Assembly (NCBI RefSeq): GCF_000143535.2
Contig: NC_037313.1
Coordinates: forward strand, 2,053,501 to 2,117,500
DNA: 64,000 nt
DNA from: Botrytis cinerea B05.10
Lineage: Eukaryota > Ascomycota > Leotiomycetes > Helotiales > Sclerotiniaceae
Direction: 5' to 3'
Below are positions 1 through 10,700 of this stretch, piece by piece. The notes beneath the pieces are model-generated. The model did not search any database. It was not told the DNA's origin and worked only from the letters and a program-made list of their open reading frames with translations. The stretch's first letter is position 1. Every line of letters begins with the position of its first letter. The translations under genes were made by a program, and so were the position numbers.

Positions 1-118
1 GAGGCACAGTGCCAGAGGCAGTTGTTCAAGCGATCGTAATTTTGTGGTGGGATATATTATTGCGACTCAAGACACTCATTAGGTGGATTACATCGAAGAG
101 ACCTCAAGATATCTCAAG

Positions 119-2290
119 ATGGAGAGCACATCTGAAATGGGTGTGGTTCAGAATGACTTTGGTAGAATCGGAGGTAATTATGCTCCTGAAAATTCTCATG
201 TTCCCTCTCAAAACAACCTCATTGGACTTACACCTCCTTCCTTTGAGCAGTACAATGACCAGGACTCACTTGGCTTCCAAGATGATTATTCATTATGGGG
301 CTCTTTCTCTATGGAAGAGAATAACCTCCAGGATAACTCACTGGGCGATTATTCTGTTTGGAACGAAACGGGAAATCTCGATGATCTTTACAACAGCGGT
401 CCAAGATGTCCTGACGACTATGTCGAACCACCCGTACCCAAGAGAAGAAAGTTCAATTCAGACTCAACTACTAAGTCCCCATCTTCTGAATCAGCTACTG
501 AAGGAGTAGCCAGTCCAATCACTGAGTCCTTGTCCGTTTTCTCTCAACAAGCCATGCCAACTGTAAAGACAACAGAGTCAACCTCAACGTCAAATCCCCC
601 TAAGGCCACAAGTGAGGTATTTCAGCGAGCAATTGGACAAGAATCACTGCTTTCTCAAGTACCACCATCTGGATTGCAAGATTCTTCTAACAAGGACGAC
701 CCCGCCACATCATCCAACGGTCAAGACACAGATATCCAAAAGGTACCGGTCACCAACTCGGCCCACCCTTCTAGCAATCACAGCAATCACTTTTCACAGT
801 CATTCACAAGCATAAGTGCCACCGCACCAGAAGTTGTTCAAAGCCCTTCTGCAACTCATATAATGTCTATTCCGGAATCTCACCAAATAGTTCAGCAGCA
901 ACCTTGTGAAGTTCCTGGCATTCCGCTAGGACCCACCTTTATACAAAGCCCACAAAGATCACAAATGCGAGTTGCATCGAATAGTTATGATCATCAAGTT
1001 TCCCCAAATCAACCGCGCCCTCAGAGAAGACCATTTGCTGCATTTCCTCCACAAAATCTTGGGTTTACGCCATTTCGACGTTCGTTTAATCAACAAGCTA
1101 CATCTGGCCCACAAGACTCAATTCAAGCTCCACGACAACCTACGGAGCAAGCTACAAGCCTCTTTCTACCATCTAGGCCAACAAGCTCCGGTACCACTGC
1201 CCAGAATTCTTCGCCACAAAGTTTAGATAGGAGCTCTATTCCACCTCAGCTTAGGGAAGTTATGGAAAAGTTTGAAAACAAGGTTAGGATGGACTCTGAT
1301 CTCAGAAAGGCTTTTAACATTGTTTTTCCCTGTAAGTTCACCAATTATCCTCCTATTATTGAGTATTTGCTAATAACTACAACAGCACGAAGTATAGAAG
1401 TTGAAGAATTGAAGCAAAAGATTATCAACGAAAGGCAACAAGCCTCTCTCAGAGAAAGCGCTTTAAAAAATATGCTCACTGAGCTTCAAGATAATGCCAC
1501 CGCTCAAGAAGCCTTGCAAACCAGAGCAATGGGTCTTCTCACACAACTAAGAGCAAATCCTCAACACGATCGATCGTGGGTGTGTAGGAATTTCAACAAG
1601 GAACATGGCCTACCCTGTAACAATATCCAGAAGGAATTCTATCTGACCAAAAAAGTTTGGAAAAGACGCGAAAGATGCTCTAAATGCAAAGCCAAGGTTC
1701 ATGAACTAAATCGACAATATCTTAATGATGATACAGCTGTTGCATCATGGAACTTTGAACAACTCGGCCCTTTCGGTCCAGCTTTCCCCGCCCCGCCAGA
1801 ATTTCAACGTCCTGGGCCTATGGTTCATACAGCGAATATGGCCAACAAGACAGAAAAAGCTCCAATAGTCGGGGCTAATTCTGGCCGTCGTCAGTCACTG
1901 CCTGCTCTTCCTGTTGATAATAAAGATCTTCAACAAAATGCGGAATCCAGATGGGCTTCATTGCCACCACCTACCAAAAAGACTCGAGATCATACACCTT
2001 TGAATTATTCTAAGGCAACTCAAAATGCACTGAGAGCGGCACTTGGAACACAACCCAAGGCATGGATGCAACCACCAAAGCATATTGAGACAATTGTTTT
2101 GGATGATGAAAGTGATCAGGATGAAGAGATAGATCAATTACAAGAAAGCTCTGAAGGGAAACCAGCAGTTGAGGGAGAAACTGGCTTAGAAAATAATATG
2201 GATGATGGTTTTGATGCTGAGTTCGATGCTGAGTTTGAAGCAGAGTTGGAAGCTGACCTCACTACTGCTTTCGAGACGGAACTTGCATAG
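119..2290 (+). CDS. Large disordered protein with a C-terminal four-cysteine cluster (unknown function)
   Basis: One uninterrupted reading frame of 723 codons from the ATG at 119 to the stop at 2288-2290. I do not recognise the family. Residues 1-390 are rich in Ser, Pro, Gln and Thr and look disordered. Residues about 425-480 (EVEELKQKI onward) look like a coiled coil. A cluster follows with Cys489, Cys500, Cys520 and Cys523 (C-x10-C-x19-C-x2-C) in a basic stretch with Trp, Lys and Arg, which could bind zinc. The last 26 residues are acidic repeats of the DAEF/EAEL type. A short KRRKF-like basic patch lies near residue 107. Together these suggest a nuclear or chromatin-linked role, which is inference only. 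The frame is closed just upstream by a TAG at 80-82, but that TAG could be a 3' splice site (donor-like GTAAT near 36), so an upstream exon beyond the window edge is possible. Confidence 0.75.
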   Translation: MESTSEMGVVQNDFGRIGGNYAPENSHVPSQNNLIGLTPPSFEQYNDQDSLGFQDDYSLWGSFSMEENNLQDNSLGDYSVWNETGNLDDLYNSGPRCPDDYVEPPVPKRRKFNSDSTTKSPSSESATEGVASPITESLSVFSQQAMPTVKTTESTSTSNPPKATSEVFQRAIGQESLLSQVPPSGLQDSSNKDDPATSSNGQDTDIQKVPVTNSAHPSSNHSNHFSQSFTSISATAPEVVQSPSATHIMSIPESHQIVQQQPCEVPGIPLGPTFIQSPQRSQMRVASNSYDHQVSPNQPRPQRRPFAAFPPQNLGFTPFRRSFNQQATSGPQDSIQAPRQPTEQATSLFLPSRPTSSGTTAQNSSPQSLDRSSIPPQLREVMEKFENKVRMDSDLRKAFNIVFPCKFTNYPPIIEYLLITTTARSIEVEELKQKIINERQQASLRESALKNMLTELQDNATAQEALQTRAMGLLTQLRANPQHDRSWVCRNFNKEHGLPCNNIQKEFYLTKKVWKRRERCSKCKAKVHELNRQYLNDDTAVASWNFEQLGPFGPAFPAPPEFQRPGPMVHTANMANKTEKAPIVGANSGRRQSLPALPVDNKDLQQNAESRWASLPPPTKKTRDHTPLNYSKATQNALRAALGTQPKAWMQPPKHIETIVLDDESDQDEEIDQLQESSEGKPAVEGETGLENNMDDGFDAEFDAEFEAELEADLTTAFETELA

Positions 2291-3480
2291 GAGGTACGAA
2301 ATATTCGGCTTACAACCACCACGCTTGACGGATCTGCAATTTGCACTTATAAGCATGGTATTCATCTAGTTTTTTTTTTTTTGGCACCGTTGGGTCACCA
2401 CGTTTGACTTGTATAGCCACCCAAGAACCAGCTTTGTCATTTTGCCTTCCTTGATCCTTAACATCAAGATGCACGACGAAGAGGAGCCTTTGGCAAGTGT
2501 TAGTCATGAGCTTTATGGCATTTCTTTCGACGAATCCTTTCACGGAAAGAATCAAATTATAAGCTGTACCTCCTTCTACTTGAGCATGGGTTGTTATATG
2601 GCGTGTTGGGGAAGGAATCACGGCGATGAAATTGGCATTTGTTTCTTCATTCTTGTATCTTTTGCGTTCTCACAATGTATTGAAAGCCGCGAAATCCATT
2701 AGAGGACGGCTCTTCTTTGGAGGGGAATACCATGCTATGATTTAAGTTTTCTTTCAGTGTACATTCTCATTATATCAAGGAAGATGCGATACGTCATGAT
2801 ACCATTATGGATATGGAGTACTTTGCAGATATTTATTACACAGCGCGCAGTGAGCATTATATTGGTTGTGCGGTGGGTTTCGATTCTATCTTGAGTTTGA
2901 AGGATACGGCGAAACACTTGAAAAAGCAGAATCAAAATGGATAGAGGAATAATGATAAATATTTATTAGAATGTGTTTGTATGCAATTGCGATTACGTGA
3001 GATGATGAGGTGCCTGTGACTGTAAAGTGACTGTCTGACTCTGTAGCTTTCGAGCAGAGAGTTTATGCATATCTAGGTGGTAAGAGAGAGAATTTGTTTA
3101 TTTCTATTTGAGGCTAACTTCTAAGCACAAAGTAGGCATTGGGTAGGTAGGTAGACAAGTAGGTAGGTAGACAAATAGATAGTTGATGAATGAAATTTGA
3201 ATTATTCAATTCAATTCAATTCAATTTACTTTCTTAATTCCTTAATTCTATAGTTGTTGGTTGGTAGGTTGGTTGGTTAGTGTTTGAGTGTATGTTTGAG
3301 GGGATGGAATGGGGATGGATGGATGGATGGGGAAGAGGAGGGGAAAGAGGAGGGGGATATGTATATATATGTTATATGTTATATGTGTGTTTAGCTTTAA
3401 CTAATATACTCTCGAATCTCGAATCTCGAATCTTATTAGATTTCTAACTTTGGGATTTGAAATTTGAGGTTTGAGGTTTG

Positions 3481-3632
3481 GAGATTTGGAGATTTGGAGA
3501 TTTGGAGATTTGGAGATTTGGAGATTTGGAGATTTGGAGATTTGGAGATTTGGAGATTTGGAGATTTGGAGATTTGGAGATTTGGAGATTTGGAGATTTG
3601 GAGATTTGGAGATTTGGAGATTTGGAGATTTG
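3481..3632. repeat. Perfect octamer array, (GAGATTTG) x 19
   Basis: Nineteen uninterrupted copies of the 8-mer GAGATTTG, followed by a degenerate GAGATGGA/TAGATAGATG tail. Because 8 is not a multiple of 3, each strand translates to an 8-residue repeat and stays open by accident. Perfect copies over 152 bp suggest recent expansion by slippage. Confidence 0.97.
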
Positions 3633-3772
3633 GAGATGGATAGATAGATGGATTATTCAAAATAGAAAAAAAATTGGAAGAGTTTGAAAATACTGATTGG
3701 TTGTTTATCTGATCTGAGGAGTTTAGCTGTGCTGGTTTGTGGGTTTGTGGTTGTTTAGATTCATGGTAAATA

Positions 3773-3796
3773 TATCTATCTATCTATCTATCTATC
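3773..3796. repeat. (TCTA)n microsatellite
   Basis: About six copies of the tetranucleotide TCTA/ATCT in a row, followed by a pyrimidine-rich stretch. Confidence 0.9.
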
Positions 3797-4067
3797 CCTT
3801 CCCCCTTTCCCCTTTCCTCCAGCTGTTTGTATCTCTCCTCTCCTTTCGTTTCATATATTATATCACTATATATAGTCTATAATCTATCATCTATCTATCC
3901 CACCTCATCTACAGCATCTCACTATCCCACCTCATCTACAGCATCTCACTATCTCACTATGTCACTATCATTTATTCCTTCATTCTTTCATTCTCTCTTT
4001 TTCTTTCTTTCTTAAACCCATTTATTTACCCACCTACCCATCCATCCATCCATTCATTCATTCATTC

Positions 4068-4114
4068 ACTTACATACTTACTTACTTACTTACATACTTA
4101 CTTACTTACTTACT
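4068..4114. repeat. (TTAC)n microsatellite, interrupted
   Basis: Tandem TTAC units interrupted twice by TACA variants, directly after a short CATT/CATC run. Confidence 0.9.
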
Positions 4115-4422
4115 CCCCCCAACTTCTTTCTAAATAAATATCCCATCCCATCCCATCTCATCTCATCTCATCTCATCATTCCAGCATATTTTAATACTTG
4201 AATACCCCAACAACAAATTCCAATTTCAAACTTCAAACTTCCATTCTCAGATACCCCTCATATATGAATCCATCACATCCCATCCCATCACATCATACCA
4301 CGCCCACTTATTTATCAATCAATTCACCTCTCTCTACCCGCCTAGCCATTCTATTTACGATGTAGATATATTCGCGCAGATGTATAAAATTGATGTATAA
4401 GTTAGTTTGTGTATGTGAAGGG

Positions 4423-4470
4423 ATAGATAAATAGATAAATAGATAAATAGATAAATAGATAGATAAATAG
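4423..4470. repeat. (AGATAAAT)n octamer repeat
   Basis: About five copies of the octamer AGATAAAT with a slightly degenerate 3' end. This is a second 8-bp array in the same intergenic region. Confidence 0.85.
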
Positions 4471-4721
4471 ATGAAATGAGATGATGAAATTTCATCCAGT
4501 ATTAAAGTGAATAGATAGAACGAATGGAATGTGGTGTCTTATACAAACAGGTATTGGATTTACTGGGTGGGTATATGTTCATTCCTTGAGTAATAGCAGA
4601 TCAGATATAAGTAAAGTAAAGTAAAGTAAAGCAATCGAATGATCAATTGATTGACTGGAATGAAATGAAAACTCTTCAGAATTTGTCTCGAAACTATCTT
4701 TCTATTCTTTTGAGAAATCCA

Positions 4722-4750
4722 AGAAAAGAAAGAAAGAAAGAAAGAAAGAG
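4722..4750. repeat. (GAAA)n microsatellite
   Basis: Consecutive AAAG/GAAA units inside otherwise unremarkable intergenic DNA. Confidence 0.85.
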
Positions 4751-5264
4751 AAGGCTCGTCTTGTCTTGAGAACAGCAAGAATTTTTCGAACCATCCCTTT
4801 CTCCCAAAGGTAGACGTTTCCCACCCTCACTTCACCACATCGGCAAACACAATTATACAGAAAAGACAAGAAAGATAGACAGTTTAAATAATATGTAGGT
4901 ATTCATTCCATTTCGAGGAAAATTGTAGTCATGAATTTAGTTGAATTAAAAAGTACCTTCCATCCCTTCCCTTCCAAACCAACCCTCAAATGCTAAGTTG
5001 AAAAAAAAAACACCATCGTTATGTGATTGGCATAACTCAATCCATATGAATTATTTTGTACCCATTGCCATTCCACTTCACTTAAAACTCTCCTTGCGCT
5101 AAAAATTTCCACCTTTCCACATCTTCCAGTATTGATTGCAAAGGATTCGACGCGCGGTCATGAATTAGAGATTATCCATCTCATGGAAGATATGTCTTCA
5201 TGCATCCATGGACTATGCGAGGAGGGAAATGCAAAGTGGAGATCCTGTCCTTCAAGTGGAGAGT

Positions 5265-5970
5265 TTACAAGATGTAAGCAGCAACACCGAGGAGACCAGC
5301 AAGGCTGGCACCAGAGAGTGCGATGGCGCGGTTTCCGTTGTTGGAAACGACGATTGGGGCAGTGGTCGAGGCAGATGGGCTGGATCCGGCGGCTGGGGCA
5401 GAGGTGGTACCGACTGATCCCTTGGTGGAGGTAACGCCGCCGGTTGGGGCTGGGGCAGTGCTGTTACCCCAGGCTGGGACGGAGCTGATGGCAGCAGAGC
5501 TAGCTGGAGCAGTTGGGACGGCAGTGCTAGAAGATGTTAGGATTGTGGGAAGATTTGATTTTGAGTTGTGGAACTACATACCAGGTGTTGCAGATGACGG
5601 AAGAGGTGGTGTAAACTGGCTTGGAGATTGTGCATGGGCAGTTGGTGATGGTGACGGTCTCGCTCTGTGAAGCGCATTAGTATGTTGTGATATCGTAACT
5701 CAATCTTGAAACGAAGAAATGGCAGATCGCGTGGCTGGATTCTTGTAGAGTGGCCCCGCGAAGCTACCATGTATTCGGGTTTCGGATGGGAAGAAGTACC
5801 TCGGTGGCAGTGTAAGTTACGCCGTTGAAGGAGAAACTGGTGGCAGCTGGGCAGACGGTGACGAAGGAGGTAACGACATCGGTGACCCAGACGGCAGCCA
5901 TGCTGGAGTTTCCGTTGGCTGAAACGGCGGCTGCGAGAGCAGAGACCATGGCGACGGTTGAGAATTGCAT
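5265..5970 (-). CDS. Small secreted GPI-anchored cell-wall protein
   Basis: Three-exon model on the minus strand: 5970-5800, 5664-5582, 5526-5265. It gives 171 residues with phases that fit exactly (171+83+262 nt). The N-terminus MQFSTVAMVSALAAAVSANG is a signal peptide. The mature part holds spaced cysteines (TVCPAAT; then, across the second exon, TNCPC and VICNTC), followed by a Ser/Thr/Ala/Pro-rich stretch. It ends in an Asn-Gly pair and a hydrophobic tail (ALSGASLAGLLGVAAYIL), the usual layout for GPI attachment. Introns start GTACTT and GTATGT and end CAG and TAG. The product probably sits in the plasma membrane or wall; no enzymatic motif is visible. Small Cys-containing GPI proteins of this type are common in ascomycetes and usually uncharacterised. 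Confidence 0.85.
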
Positions 5971-7654
5971 CTTGAAAGATCGGGATTGATATTATGAACT
6001 AAGTGATTACGGCTGGACTATTTTGCGATTGGATGTGTTTGCGAGAAACGAATGTGAGTGACTAGAAGTCGGGTATTATGGCGATGGGAAAGAGAAAAGA
6101 GAATGTGTGTTGTGTTGGGAGTGAATGAGGTAAGTGAGTGAAGAAAGAAGTGAGAGAGGAGAGGGAGAGAGATTAATTATTATAATAATGAGGATCTCAT
6201 ATCGTGAAAGTGGATCTGGCTGGGGACCATGTAACTTTATTATACACCCACGGTGAATCTGCGCCGTACCCAAGTATGCACGCTTAAAAGACTCTTCTTT
6301 CCCAAAAGATAATGGACCAGGAGGGAAAAGGATCCCACGCTCTCCATCCGTTTTCAGAATTACTGGAGAATCGTTGGAGAATCATTTGAGAATCATTGGA
6401 GAACTCTATCACCTCTCACCAACTTTATCCATTGGCTCCGGCCGCATGCGGTTTAGACGAGATCCCATCCGAACGATGCAGGTACAGACCGCGTCTCATT
6501 GGACCGGTGGCCAAATTAATTTACGGAGCAGAGACGAATGGGCACATCGGTGGTCGATCACCGCTGGGTCCCAGAGATCAGCCAAAGACTTGTGCAGGAC
6601 GCAAGTAGTAGTACGGTCGTCGTTCTTGGGAAAAATGGAATGAGATGCCATGTTGGGGCTTGGCATCACTTGGTCAACTGGGCAAAAGAGGGACGGTGGA
6701 GATGGGGTGGGCGGTGTTTGCGAAAGGAGAGGGAGAGGGAGAAGGAGAGGGGGGAGAGGGGGAGAGGGGGAGAGGGAGAGGAAGAGGGAGAGGGAGAGGG
6801 AGAGGGAGAGGAGGAAGTAATAGAAGAAGCTTTAATCCAAGTATAACTGTCAAAAACGGTCGAATTCTATTCTTCACCTGATTCTATTCACAAGCATTTT
6901 CCTTGACAGCGACCCTCGCTTTCCTTGCTTCACCTACGTATTACATATTACGATAATCTCATGATCAAGAAGTAGCATCATCAATATCGTCGTTGTCTTC
7001 TCATGCTTGCCGGTCCCGTAGACGTTCTTCGGTCGTGCAGTAGCGTCAGGGGTAAAGTTACTTATTCGTAGCCTACTCCGTCTACGACCACCCCCTCTAC
7101 CGATGGCCACTTCGACCGACCACTCACACAGATGCGAACGGCTACCAGACGACTAGCAAAGGTTAAATAAGTGTTCGCATTCCATTCAGCATAAACCCAG
7201 AATCCAACAGCACGCGTAGATTCCCCAGGCAGAGTAGAATGCATTTTCTGATGGCATGCGAAGTAGCACACTTATTACTACTTGTTCGTTAAGGTTACCG
7301 CTCAATGGCGATTGCTCACTCATCATCTCATCTCCACCCACCAAGAAATCAATATTCCAAACTTTATTATTCGAGTGGATCGATCAAGACTTAATTCTTT
7401 TGCTTCTCATCCACCTCCATTCCGTATACGAAGCACAATCACAATAATACTTGGCCAGATTCTCTTGGTCCGCATCATCTACCCGGCTCCAGCTCTCTCC
7501 CACGCCAATATTGCTTTTTGTTTCCCTTTGTTTGCTGCAAAAAACAACAACAACGACCGCAACCACAACGACAAATCCCAACCCGCATTAACCTTGCATT
7601 AACATTAATCTCGCTCTCCTTATCACATCCATATCCCTTTCTCTTTCCCCACCA
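5971..7654. other. Intergenic region with purine tract
   Basis: No supportable gene. It holds the likely promoter of the GPI-protein gene on the minus strand, a long G/A tract near 6.75 kb, and pyrimidine-rich DNA with CAA/CAAC repeats at about 7540-7575 just before the candidate exon at 7655. Confidence 0.6.
6724..6815. repeat. GGGAGA-type polypurine tract
   Basis: About 90 bases of nearly pure G and A on the plus strand (GGGAGA, GAGGGA units). Its mirror-repeat character could allow triplex or other non-B structure. The open frames it creates on both strands are low-complexity artefacts. Confidence 0.9.
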
Positions 7655-7752
7655 ATGCCTTTTCATAACCGTTACATCACAAACGCCAGCAATTCACATC
7701 CTGGATCCCACAGATCACAAAGAAAATCCGGGGTGATGGTGGAAACCGAGCG
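7655..7752 (+). CDS. Candidate first coding exon of an unidentified gene
   Basis: A CACCAATG start context at 7655 opens 32 codons plus 2 bases beginning MPFHNRYITNASNSHPGSHR and ending VETER. The end lies exactly at a GTAAGG donor (7753). The exon is preceded by a pyrimidine- and CAA-rich leader of the kind seen upstream of fungal genes. The codons do not look like repeat-derived sequence. I could not find a convincing continuation downstream: without splicing the frame stops at once (CGG TAA). It may be a short first exon followed by a long intron, a tiny protein, or chance. Confidence 0.3.
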
Positions 7753-10700
7753 GTAAGGAGCTGGTTGGCTGGTTGGCTGGCGGTTGGCTGGATGACAAGT
7801 TTAATTGTTTCTTTCCATCATCCCATTTCATGCGAGGGGTAACATCCATCTTTCTTCATGAATTCCAAGGTTACGATGAAACTCCAGACACCTCTCTCAC
7901 TTCTCAATTCTAATTCTCAATTAGAAATTGCATTGTATTCATTGCAATTAGACATGGGAATCTCTCCCAAAATGTTCCGAGACACAAAATGATAGAATAT
8001 CTTTTCTTTATGGAAATCGACCAATGTATCATTTGCTGTACCTGCATACGGCAATCATGCATGATTGCTTGCTGCGGGGAAGGATCTTTTGCTGGGAAAA
8101 CTCTTTTTCTACCGTGGTAGGAAATCTCTCATGCAGCCAAACAAAAATTTCAAGGATGTTTTTCCTTGGGAAAAGAAGAAAGTCCATGGAAGACTTATAA
8201 ATCGGTCCATTCGGAATGTGCCAGAGAAGAATGCATGCTGTTCAAGTGACATGGCAATTTGCACAATTGCGAAAAAGCTTCGGAGCGTACAAACCAAAAT
8301 CGATTATTCCTGAATTTAGTTTACTCCCCGTTGATGCAACAAATCATTTCATTTTCCGACGGGTACTTGATTCTTTGAGATGCTCGTCTTGCTATTCCGT
8401 CCCAGCCGCCTACCCGAGAAGAGATGCCATATGATGTTCAGGAATGGCGAAGGGTTTGCCATTGTAACGTTGTAAGATTACAAGATCGGCGTGTTGCAAG
8501 CAGGGGGTATTTCGGTGCGCGGAACAACAGGTCCAGATCTTTCGATATTGTCCCTACAGTTATTATGTTCTGCCTCGTCTGACTGATTGAGTAAATGAAC
8601 GTCTAGAGCGAGTGCTTTTCCAACTGCCATCCCGAGGTGTCTATTCAATACGCAGGTAGATGCAATATGACTGGGTCATTCAGATGTTCAAGTGTATTTG
8701 TTTGCTTATTATTGATATTCTTGACATCATTTGCATTTATTCCCCTTTTACGAATGATTTTAGTCTGTGTCAATCTCCTCTCCAATCATCCAATTTCCGT
8801 TCGATGCACAAGATATCCCGTTGGTTGTCCTCAAAAGAAAGCTTCTGTGTTATAATGGGTTGTTAAGGAAGCAGAAGATCTACGAACATTATGCAACCCA
8901 TTCGGAAAATCACAAACTATCGAATCACATCGCAATTATATGGATGACTTGTTATTTCTAGAAATGAACTTGGACTATTGATCTTTGAAGGTCTCCGTTT
9001 ATAATTCTGTCGTGACAGATTTACACCGCGATCTTGCGACAAGACAGCACAGTATAGCATAGCATATCATACCATAGTAACAAATGACTTCATTGTTGTT
9101 TCCTCTGGAGACATCGCCGTTCTTTTAAATTATGCTTTACTTTTGTTTCGGCTTCCCAATCGTCACTGTCCATAAATCTGTTCAGTTGAAGTCTTATTTG
9201 ACCAGTTTTTAACCAATTCCATTACTAACACATCATTCTCATCCACATACAAACATGGCTTGATTCAAGCTCTCTTCAATTCACTACCTGCTATCTAGAC
9301 ATTCCATTAATCATTCCATTCGCAAAAATATTGAAGCCGATCATGATTAAAATAGAATACTATTCTGCCAAAAGTCACGTGGACGGTGAAAGTCGATCGA
9401 TTTCGTTTTGTTGCATATCTGAAAAATTGTTCGGTCTTTGCTCCTCCATCCTTCCTTTTGGAATCCAAAATTTTGAGAATTCCATCGGCTGGGAATAAGG
9501 ATGTCTTTGGGGGTTATTTCCGGAGTGGTGGTTCTTTTTAGGAGAGGTGGTGGTTGACCAATCATGTTGGTTATTCATCGTCGCTATTGATATTGGTGAT
9601 CTTTGAGAAACGTAGTTGGCTTGTTGTGATGATTGATAATTTGATTTACTGATTATAATTGATTTACAATTTTGTTTGTTTGTTTGTTCATTCGTTTATT
9701 TGATTGAACTAACTGTCTTCGAAGAGTCTACTAAAGAAGGCACTCCACAATCAACTCATCTCTCCCTCCTCGATCTCTCCAGAATCGCAGCAACTTTGAT
9801 TCCCTCGTTGTTTGCCTCGGTTCCGTAGCGATCGGTGAATTAGGCTGGGCGTGGATGGCAAGTTGGGAATGGGGTTCTGTTGGGTTCATTTCTGCACTTT
9901 TTTTCTGCGGGACGGTTGGGAATATCGGCTTCGTCGCCAGAGCATTAACTTTCCTCAGACTCATGAGAATGAAAACGCGTTCTTCTTGATCAGTCGCCGA
10001 TGGCACGCGTGTGGATTGTTTGGGCGGCGTGTTTGGGTTTGGGTTTCTGATGGGTGTATAGGTTGATGGGGTTGCGTTCTAGGTGGCTTGGGGGCGGGAG
10101 AGAGGGCTGAGGAGGTTTGTTGGTTGGGTAGAAGGGGGAAGTGGAAGTGGAGGGGGAGGAGGAGGAGGGATTGAGTGGCTGGTGGGGGGGGATGGGTTGG
10201 AGTTTGGTTGTTAGGATGGTTGGTCATCGTGTTCATTCATCTCAGTGGAGATGCTAGGTTGATTATGTTGCAGTGCTTCGATATTCTCTATCTCATCATT
10301 CCCCGTTTCTCCCACATCCTCATTTTCCCCACCAATATGTTCATTCCATCGCATCCATCGCATCCATCGACTCAGTCAAATTTCCTCATTTTTCTGGTTC
10401 TCCCCCAAACCCCCTCTCTCTCTCCCAACTATCCGCTCCCTTTCCAACTTCTCCCTAGCCTGTCTTTACTCCCTCCCTTCTCTGCAGTACCAGATCTCTC
10501 AGTCTCTCTATCGACAGGACCATCCTCATAGATTGCAAAATCCCATCTCCGTCTTTGAACCCTTCTCTCCCTCCTCTTCCTTTCCCGGCTCCAACTAAAT
10601 ATCCCTATTAATCCACCATTGAAGAAGTGCGATACGTGATTGTGTCTTGATGATTTTTTTCTCCGTATTCCTACGCTTCCTAGATTTCCTCGTGGGTCGT

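Larger units (their letters stand above)
2291..5264. other. Intergenic region dominated by simple repeats
   Basis: About 3 kb with no supportable gene between the large disordered protein and the GPI-anchored protein. The first several hundred bases probably hold the 3' untranslated region of the upstream gene. The rest contains many tetra- to octanucleotide repeats (GGTA, GGAT, GAGATTTG, TCTA, TTAC, AGATAAAT, GAAA). The open frames here are products of the repeats. Confidence 0.7.

Noticed and set aside
3436..3687. Open frames on both strands across the octamer array
   Set aside because: They translate only the 8-bp repeat and have no other support.
6645..6881. Gly/Arg/Glu-rich and Pro/Leu-rich frames over the purine tract
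   Set aside because: Low-complexity products of the GGGAGA tract; no start context or homology-like sequence.
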